This document shows, one piece after another, positions 14,001 through 24,117 of a stretch of DNA of 64,000 nt. Below the pieces are notes generated by a model that saw only the letters and a list, made by a program, of their open reading frames with translations, had not been told where the DNA came from and searched no databases. Source of the stretch: Tethya wilhelma (taxonomy: Eukaryota; Porifera; Demospongiae; Tethyida; Tethyidae); NCBI GenBank assembly GCA_964030475.1, contig CAXIPT010000011.1, positions 267,461 through 331,460 on the forward strand. Direction: 5' to 3'. Position numbers and translations under genes: made by a program. Each line of letters begins with the position of its first letter. Position 1 is the first letter of the stretch.

Positions 14001-17000
14001 CCAACAGCATGCGTTAATCTATCTTATCTTGATGAGTACAGCTCACAGCAAGAGGCACAAGATATGGATGATTTGAGATTAACTCGTAATATGCAACGTC
14101 ATGGATACGAGGAAAGGGAGGAGTTCCCTAACGTAATGAACACTAATGAAACCACTAACCCAACAGATGATAGGAGTACCTACACAGTTGAGTGTTACAA
14201 CAGTAGAATCAACCCTGTTCCCTGCATAAAGAAGATAATATGTTTTGCCTCAATGGGTATCATACTCACTCTTACTGTTGGCATAGTGATTATACTGATA
14301 GCTGCTTTCACCCCGCACTTTGATTGAATTAGTTTAGTCACAACAACTCTGTACAGTGCCTTATAGATGAGTGCTAAGACTTAATTCTCACAGTCTTGTG
14401 TGTATAAGGAATTGTTCGTTTACACAAAGTTGAGTGCTATTAATTATTAAAATTTACTTAGCAAATGACAATATATATTATATGAACACAAATTTGCAGC
14501 ATTCATGCACATATCCATGTAGTTACATTAAATGCAAGCATGTTTGCCTAACAATAAGCACAACAAACATGTGTCCATACAAGCCATTAACATTAGCTCC
14601 TGAGAGTGGACTTTGGTTGTTTGCAAAACATCGTAGAAGGCAACTTTGAGCTAATACATAAACAACATTTTAGGTAGTGACTGTATATATAACCATTTAA
14701 CCAAAATATGGCCACTACAGTAACTGTACCAGATGACCTACAGATCACAGAGCTGTCGGCAACTTCAGAAGCAAATCTTTCATCCCGATTGAGTTCATCT
14801 TCAGAACAATATGCCAGTTTAGGACAACAAAGAGATCAGGACAACGAATACCAAGAACTGGGTGTACGAGATATCGACACCAAGTTACACAGAAAGAAAG
14901 AAGAGAGCTCAACTTATGCCAGTTTAGGTCAAAGAGATAAGGAGAGCGTCTATCAGCAAGTAACAGTGACTACTGGGATGAGATCAGATAGTCTTTCAAA
15001 TGATTCACAAGTGTATGCCAGTTTAGGACGAAAAGATGAGCACAACCCTTACCAAGATCTTACTTTTGGCAGTGCCGGTCAAGAAGTGAATGAGAGTGGA
15101 AATGTAGATCAGCCACCACAATCGCAACACTTGGTGTATGTTAATATAAAGGTCAAAGATGAAGAGAGTAAATCACAGATGATTCAAGTTGATTCTCCAG
15201 AAGGATTGAGTCTTTGTGGAATAGATTCCGTAACTGACAATAATCACGACCAACCTCAGCAGTCAGCATCGACAGGAGTCTATGCTAGTGTAGGAGAGAC
15301 AGATCAGGTCAATGAATACCAAGATTTGAATAGTTCTCAAAATGCAGAGAAGTTACTAGCAGGTCAATTGGAAAAACCAGAGTTGAAAGTCTATGCAAGT
15401 TTAGGACAGACAGATCAGGACGACGAATATCAAGATCTAAATAGTTCCCCAAAAGCAAAGAAACTAGCAGGTCAAGGAAAAAGAGATCAGAAAGACTTAA
15501 ACGTTTATGCCAGTTTAGGACAGACAGATCAGGACGATGAATACCATGACCTGAACAAACAAGATAGTATCCAAAACACAGAGGATATTGCAGGTCAAGA
15601 ACAAGCAGAAAAGACTGAAAGGTCAATTTACACAAGTTTAGGACAGAAATATCAGGACAACGATTACCAAGGCCTCACCAAAGCAACCGTTCCTTCTCCT
15701 ACTAGCCAGGAAAAAGTCAGCAACGAATCATCAAAAACAGAGCAACCTAGTTTCGATGAATACTACAGAAATGTGAGAGTGAGTGAGACTAAGTCACCAG
15801 CTGAAGGCGACAACATTTATGATGAACCACAAATAGATATTAACAAAGAGGCCAGGAAGAGAAAGAGACCTGTTTTCAGAAATAAGCTACGCAGACTGAC
15901 ATCAGAGGAATTGACGGAACTGTTGAAAAAATTCATGCAAGTATTACTGATCACCACTGTACTGTGTATTGCCATCATACTCTTGGCAGTGGGAATAGCA
16001 GGAATAGTGAATTCCATAAACAAGTGAAGCTATAGTAGAGGTCGGGACATTCAGAAGGTGAATGTGTAATCTAGTTTATGACTTTTCAGTGTTTGTATGT
16101 AAACCATGCATGGCTTCAAAGCATTAAGTATATAGATTCTCTAACTGTATATTATATGTACCTATATAGGATGTGAACCATTGATGTGTGCAGGTCGTAC
16201 AAACTTTGTTTTATGACTCATATTAAGTTTGCATATCAAATTAGAGGGAAAGTACACAACATTACATCATACAATATACACCTACATGTGACACACACTC
16301 ACAAATGTACATTGTGTTGCACCCAATGATGTACACTTATACCTCAAATAGTTGAACCAATTAGGGAGAATACCTCATTCTATACACTCCAATACCACAT
16401 AGTACATATTTTTCTATAACAACACTGAAAAAGGAAAACCCTATTATGTAAATGCACCCACATGTAACCACAGTGACTATAGTTCACAACTCAGCCAAAA
16501 AGGAAACCACCTATCCATTGATGTACCCTACAAATTGTAAACATCTGTATATTGGTGTGTATGTATACATGTTTAATAATGAATTAATGGAAACCACCCT
16601 ACTACCTCATCAAAACATTTCCTATAAAAGAATTGGCTAAGATCAAAAGCAGCACAGAACTATGCACCATAGAGTTTAGCTTGTTAATCTTACTGAAGTG
16701 AGTGTGTATTATTATAATGTCTGAAACTGGAAAGACAAAGACTTCATTTGCTTATGTCAAACTGGACAGTGACAAAGGTCACATCAGACATAACCACAAT
16801 GGAATAAAAGGAGAGAGTGTTCAATCAAGCAATCTATCAAGCAGCAATCGTCACTCAAGATCAGATTCTCTGCGATCAGACACAATCGTTTCGTTTCTCG
16901 ACATTCCATCAGAGACGGTTCAAGCCAAGCAGAGAAGAAGACGGCACAGGATAGTGTGTGCTGTTGGTGTTATATTGGTAGTCCTAATCTTTGTCATTGT

Positions 17001-20000
17001 AGTGGCTGCACTCATAACAGCTCTTCAACAAACCCACGGCATGAACTGGTTGAAGATTGGCATTCACTGAAGAGATATTATACTATACCAAGATTTTCTA
17101 CCTGAATAATTATGACCGAATTTTTTATTCAGCAAATGCAATGTTAAACATTTCTCCATAACAAACTTTTGAATGACAATCTACATCCGTCCATCCATCA
17201 ATGCATGCAGCAATGAGAATATTGACAATCTTTATAATGTATGAAAGATACCAGTCATTTATACAAAATTGTATATATCTTACCGTGGATTAACCTTGCT
17301 TTGTAATTCAGTTTTATTAAAAACATGTATGCAAATTGCATCAAGTTGTGTTATAACTTAGCTTACCGTGGTGTTGGTTTGAAGTCATAGTCATCAGGGT
17401 CGTGATGATGGTTCTCAGTGTCAAGGTTGACAGTGAGGTTCCTCCTGGCCTTGGTGAAGTAACCACTGCTACGATGAGAGGAGGGGGAGGGGTCAGTCTG
17501 ACGAGGGAGGAATGGCTCTGATCTGGGGGTGGGGGTCTTGTAGAAACCAGCTATAAGGGTGCATGGATACAATACATGGAGAGAAAGATAACAATATGGT
17601 GAACACATGAAAATTCTTTGGAAAGAATCTTGAGATCTAGCTGGAATTTGAACCTAGCTACCGTATAGCGGGAAATTTTCGTGGGGGAAAATTTTTGAAA
17701 ATTTCGTGGTTTGGCAGCTTTCCATGAAAAGTTTCCCTCACAAAATTTGTAAGGTACGAGGTTGTCACATAATGTTGAGACACAATCCACGAAAAATTTC
17801 CCCGCAAAAACGAAAAATTTTCCCCCACAAAAACCTCTCGCTATATGGTATTAATTTTTTGGATTCCCATTGTCCAAACCACCCACTCATGTAACAAGGT
17901 TTGTTTGAATGCTTGCATGCACCTAATTCAACCTATACTGTGTTCAACTGGGACAACATGCAATGTCATGGATGCATGCAATATGGTACAAATCTAACAA
18001 TACTGTTTTGGATTTCCTACTAGATTGATATACCAGCTAAAAACATTTCTATCATGTGAGTTTGATATGTAGAGTGAGTATACCTAATTTTTCATTGTTC
18101 TAGGTTTTAATTTACATTCCAAGTGAGTACACACAATACACTTATCATAAGATAAAACACATTGTGTGTGTAACATATAACAAACAAACAATTGACCATC
18201 TTTTGACGTGAAAAAAATAATAGTTTATATTGTGCATAACTAAATCACCTGATGTATTTAGTGAATAAAAAGGACGAACACAGAGAAGCAGGCATGTGCA
18301 GTAGCAAAATTGTCTGAAGCTAAAATGGATTACGAATTTGTTAGTGACCATGCTGGAGAGTTCACTTGTCATGCATGTACGAAACTATTGAAGGAGCCTC
18401 ACCTAACAGACTGCTGCGGTCAGAACTTTTGTCGAGCCTGTCTTGAAAAACACAAGAAACAATGTCCTCACTGTCACAGTAAGGACTTCAACCACATTCT
18501 CAACAAACCACTCCAGCGAAAGATCACTAAAGAAGTGAAGGTCTACTGCCCCAAGAGGAAGGAGGGCTGTAAAGAGACAATGAAGATAGAGGAGCTGGAG
18601 AGACACCAGTCCAAGGAAAACACAAATGGGTGTGGCTATGTCACTGTGGAGTGTACGGACGAAGGTTGCCATTACACTTGTCGAAGGAATTATCTAGACA
18701 ACCACACTACAAATGGATGCCTCTACCGTGAGGTGAAGTGCCAATACTGTGGCGAGTGTGGTCGATACCGTGATATGGTGGAACACACACACAGTTGTCC
18801 AGAATTTTGGGTGGTCTGTCCTAGAAAGCGCACTACTACTGAGTTGCAGTATCCTTATTACTGTTCTACTACTGTGATAAAACGCAAAGATCTCAAGGCC
18901 CACAAAGAAGTGTGTCCTCTGGAGCCAGTGGAGTGTCCTAAAAAGTGTGGTACTGCTCGTGATCTGAAGCGTATAGACCTGAAGGCCCACAGAGAGGTGT
19001 GTCCTTGTGAGGCAGTGAAGTGTCCATTTAGTGAAGCAGGGTGTGAAGAACAGCCAGAAAGAAGAGATCTTGAGCAGCATATTCAGTCAAACAATCAACA
19101 ACATTTACTGATTGTAATGGAGTCTCACAAGTCTCTCCTAAGAAAAAATAGAGAGTTGGAAAGAGCTGTTGCAAACGTGAAAGATGAGCTGAAGACCTTA
19201 AAAACCAAAGTGAAGGAGAGAGAGTCATAGTTACATGTACATCATTAGTCTAAGAGTGAACCAAGTGGATAAAACTATAAAGTTAACAGAATACTATATA
19301 CAGTAAAGCGGGAAATTACAGAAAATTTTTCTGACGCGATTTTAATGATTTATACGAAATTTTGCTAGTCTAACCAGTTTTTGTGCGTGTTGAATGTTTC
19401 ATGTTCTGATTGCTGTGAGTAGTGCATAGGCACATCAGTGTATGTATGCAAAATAAATTATAAATAATCTTCACAAAATATGAATCTGGTTAAGAAATCA
19501 CATGATTACAAGTAAACAAAATTCAAAAGACAAATTAGATCACAGAAAAACTAAGCTAGGAAACAAGTTTGACTCAAACCATTTTCAGTCTGTATATGAG
19601 CATCAATAGGTAAGGAATCATTTCACAAATCAATATAGCATGTCTGATGTCATAGACTTAAGACCGGAAAATATACAATCATAATATTAGTTCATACATG
19701 TGTGTGCCACGCCCACATTAAAGACAAACCTTAATTCTGCATACCCTACAGTTGACCAGCTAAGATGGATTATGATTTCGTCGAAGATCTTTCTGAAGAG
19801 TTCACTTGTCAGGTGTGTATGAAACTACTGAATGAGCCACAACTAACAGACTGCTGTGGTCAGCACTTTTGTCGGGCCTGTCTTGATCGATGGTTTCAAC
19901 AAAAAGGCAAGAAACGATGTCCTCACTGTCGCAGCGAAGACTTAGCACACATTGTGGACAAGAAACTCCAGCGTAAGATCAAAGAAGTGAAGGTCTACTG

Positions 20001-23000
20001 CCCCAAGAGGAAGGAGGGTTGTAAAGAAACAATGAAGATAGAGGAGCTGGAGAGACACCTGTTCAAGGAGAACACAAATGGGTGTGGCTATATCACTGTG
20101 GAGTGTACAAACAGAGCTTGTTTTGAGACTTGTTTAAGAAAAGACTTAGACAACCACACCAAGAACACATGTAAACATCGTGAGGTGAAGTGTCAATACT
20201 GTGGGAAGGTTGGCCAATACTGGGATATCACCAGTTCATTTTTGTTGGGACACATACCTAAATGTCAAGACTATCCAGTGGGTTGTCCTAACAAGTGTGC
20301 TACTGTTAGAGATCTGAGGCGTAAAGACCTGGAGGCCCACAGAAAGGTGTGTTCTTGTGAGCCAGTGGAGTGTCCATTCAGTGAAGCAGGATGTAAAAAA
20401 CAGCTAGTGAGGAAAGATCTTGACCGCCATATCCAGACCAACACTCAACAACACCTGCTAGTTCTAATGAACTCTCACAAAGCCATCCTGAGAGAAAATA
20501 AAAAGTTTAAACTACTTCATTCCACTCTAGTAGGTGAGTTAGAAGCATTAAAACCAAGAGTGATGGATAGAGCTTCAGTAGCTAAATCTCTAGAACGAAT
20601 CACTGAAACATTGAGTCAAGTCTGTATGAGACTAGTGAAAGCTGGTGATGAGCTCATATTTAGCTTTAACTGGAGCCTTCCAACTTGGAAAAGCCCAATG
20701 TTTCAGGTAAATGAAATCAAGATGATCTTAGAATACAGTGAAATGGGCCTGGAATTAGTCTCAATGGATGGTGAACTGGATGGAAAGTATGAGGTCAGAG
20801 TTGGGTTTAGCCATGTAAATGACAATACAGGTGAACAAATAATTGATAACAACAGAATTGGATGTCTATGTTCAAAGTGTACAAAACTCTCAAAGAAATG
20901 TGAATCAGGATGGAAGATTAACATGAAATTTAGTGACTTACCACGCTTACCACCCTTACCTCGAACATATTCAACTAGCATTATTACAGCAACACTTATT
21001 GAACACAACTGCCAGGCAGAAAGGAAATGATCCAAAAATGAATTTAGAGCAGTAAATTTTGTTTTGAAGTACTATTATATACATCTACAGTGTATAGTGT
21101 TATAATAAAGAAATAAGGATATGTAATAATAGTAGGCAAAAATAAAATTTCTTTGTTCGCTTGCCATGCAACAATAGTTTTAATTATAATAATATGCATC
21201 CCATATTGTTAATCATCTGTACAGCAACAAAATTATGGAAATTAATTTTAATAAAGCACATGAACATATTAACATGCAATTTTAATAGCATGCGACACAT
21301 AACTACTGAAGACAGACATGTAAAAATGCCGTAGAATGGTATAGAGTTAGTCAAACATCTGATGAGAGAGAAAGGCCTATCTATAGGCACAGAAAATTAG
21401 ATGCGTCTCAATTGCCAACAAGAACTGTTATAGTACTAAGTGCCTCACGGAATGCTCCACTCTTGAAAGAGAAGGTCGTCTTGCACAAGAGAGACATATG
21501 CATATGTATCAATCAAAATTGTAGAGTCATATTATGCCTACATCAAATCAAAGGACTACACACATATATATCACATGACAAGAAGTAAGATTGTGTGTAT
21601 ATAGTATTCGGTGTGAGTATACCATTATTCTTATCATAACATTCTGGAATATATATGTGCACACAAAACACTAATATAAAATAAATCACATGATTTTATT
21701 TGTCAAAAGGACAAAGAATATTAGACAAAGAAGCAGTTTATAACTGTCAAAAAAGCTAATTGATTGAGAATTCAATTTACTACATTGCCCCTAACTAAGA
21801 TGGATATTGACTTTGTGGATGATCTTTCTAAAGAGTTCACTTGTCAGGTGTGTATGAAACTACTGAATGAGCCACAACTAACAGACTGCTGTGGTCAGCA
21901 CTTTTGTCGGGCCTGTCTTGATCAATGGTTTCAACAAAAAGGAAAGAAACAATGTCCTCACTGTCGCAGCAAAAACTTCAACTACATCATATCTCGACAT
22001 TTACAACGAAAGATCAAAGAAGTGAAGGTCTACTGCCCCAAGAGGAAGGAGGGCTGTAAAGAGACAATGAATATAGAGGAGCTGGAGAGACACCTGTCCA
22101 AGGAGAACACAAATGGGTGTGGCTATGTCACTGTGGAGTGTACGAATAAATACTGTAAAGAGACCTGTTTCAAAAAAGACTTGGACAGCCACTCAAAGAA
22201 CACATGTAAATACCGTGAGGTGAAGTGTCAATACTGTGGGGAGGTTGGCCAGAACTGGCATATCACTGGTTTCCACGCAACTTATGTATGTCCAGACTAT
22301 CCAGTGGGTTGTCCTAACAAGTGTGGTACTGCTAAAGATCTGAGGCGTAAAGACCTGAAGACCCACAGAGGGGTGTGTCCTCTGGAGCCAGTGGAGTGTC
22401 CATTCAGTGAAGCAGGGTGTAAAGAACAGCTAGTGAGGAAAGATCTTGATGGCCATATTCAGACCAACACCCAACAACACCTGCTGAGTCTAATGGAGTC
22501 TCACAAAAGAAAATCTAAAGAGTTAGAACTTCTCAAAACAACTGTTGCAGGTGTTGTAACTGAACTAGTTGCATTAAACCCCAGAGTGGCAGATAAAGAT
22601 TCAGTAGCTAGATCTTTAGAGAAGATCACTGAAACACTAAGCCAGATCTCTCCAAGACTAGTGAAAGACGGCGACCAACTGGTATTTGAGTTATAACCTT
22701 TGAAAGTTGGACAAGTCCAACGCTTCAAGTTAATTCCATTAAGACGATTATAGCATACAGTCAGGAGATGAAGAGACTATCTGTAATCTGGATGGGTGGT
22801 GAACTCGATGGCAGGTATGAAGTTAGGGTTATGTTGAAAATTGAAAATTATTCCACATATCTCACTGGATATTTGTGTGCTAAGTGTACAAAACTCCCAC
22901 CAAGTGATAGTGGCAAAGAGCCTAGACCAGGACAAGAGATTGCATTTGTGACTATACAAAGTACACTATGGTACAGTAACTGTGTTGTCTCAGTGACACT

Positions 23001-23353
23001 TAAAAAACATAACTGCCAAGCTATAGCCTCGTCCTCAAACTTTACATACATTACAAGATATACACCAACAAGGCAAAGGAAGAACAAGGCTAGCCAGGCA
23101 GCTAAACAATAACACCACATGAAAAAGCATGCTCTAGTATCTTTTGACATAATAAATAACAAATTTTGATCCATTGTTTTGTATTGTTGCATGATTCTGT
23201 ACTTAACCATGTGATGCTGGAGTAAATGTATTTAGATAGTAAACTTTAAACTCACAAGTGTTAGCTCCTGAAGCAGTATTACCAGGGGTAGTCTGAGCAG
23301 CTGCTACCATCAGAGCACCACGCCAGTTGTTGGGACTGAGAGAGAGAGAGAGA

Positions 23354-23405
<52 letters not shown>

Positions 23406-23718
23406 CATGCCAATTACAACATTCATTCAATATTATACTAACCATTGCAACATGGAGGTACTAGATTCTAACCCAAACCTTTAATTTGTTTTTTTGCGCA
23501 TTGACGTCAGTTTACATAATAATATTGTATGAACAGCTTACTGGGAGAAAAGTTGGAGTTTTCTCTTTCCACTGCCGGTGTTATTACCATGACGACCATC
23601 AGTTAGAGCAGGGGGTGGAGTTCTAGTAGGTGTGGTCTGCAGCTTTGGTAACGGACCTACACAATAATGATGTCATAAGTTGACGAGTATATCAATAAAA
23701 CACACACACGTACACACA

Positions 23719-23759
<41 letters not shown>

Positions 23760-24079
23760 AATCTGAGGCATACTAACTTAGGACGGAATGTCTTATTACA
23801 AACACAGAAAATAATATTGCTATGTAAGTATGGGTCACATAATTAACTGAGTTTGCAAAACTCAGACAATAGGTCTATCATAAATCATATATAACTGTAC
23901 CTGATAAAAGTGTTCCTGTTGACATCAATTTCTTAAGCAGGTCAGAGCACCTGTTGAGACTGGTCCTCTCCTTGGTGTTGGTGATCATGATGGTCTGCCA
24001 CTCCAGGTCTGTGAGGGAGATGGAGAGACGACCTTCATTGAGGCGAGTGGTGGTGAGGGAGTTTAGGTTGGAGGGAGAG

Positions 24080-24117
<38 letters not shown>

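Noticed and set aside
18694..19080. Minus-strand open frame of 128 codons
   Set aside because: Antisense to TRAF-like 1; hydrophobic and of biased composition, with no independent support.
20703..21035. Minus-strand open frame of 110 codons
   Set aside because: Antisense to the C-terminal part of TRAF-like 2.
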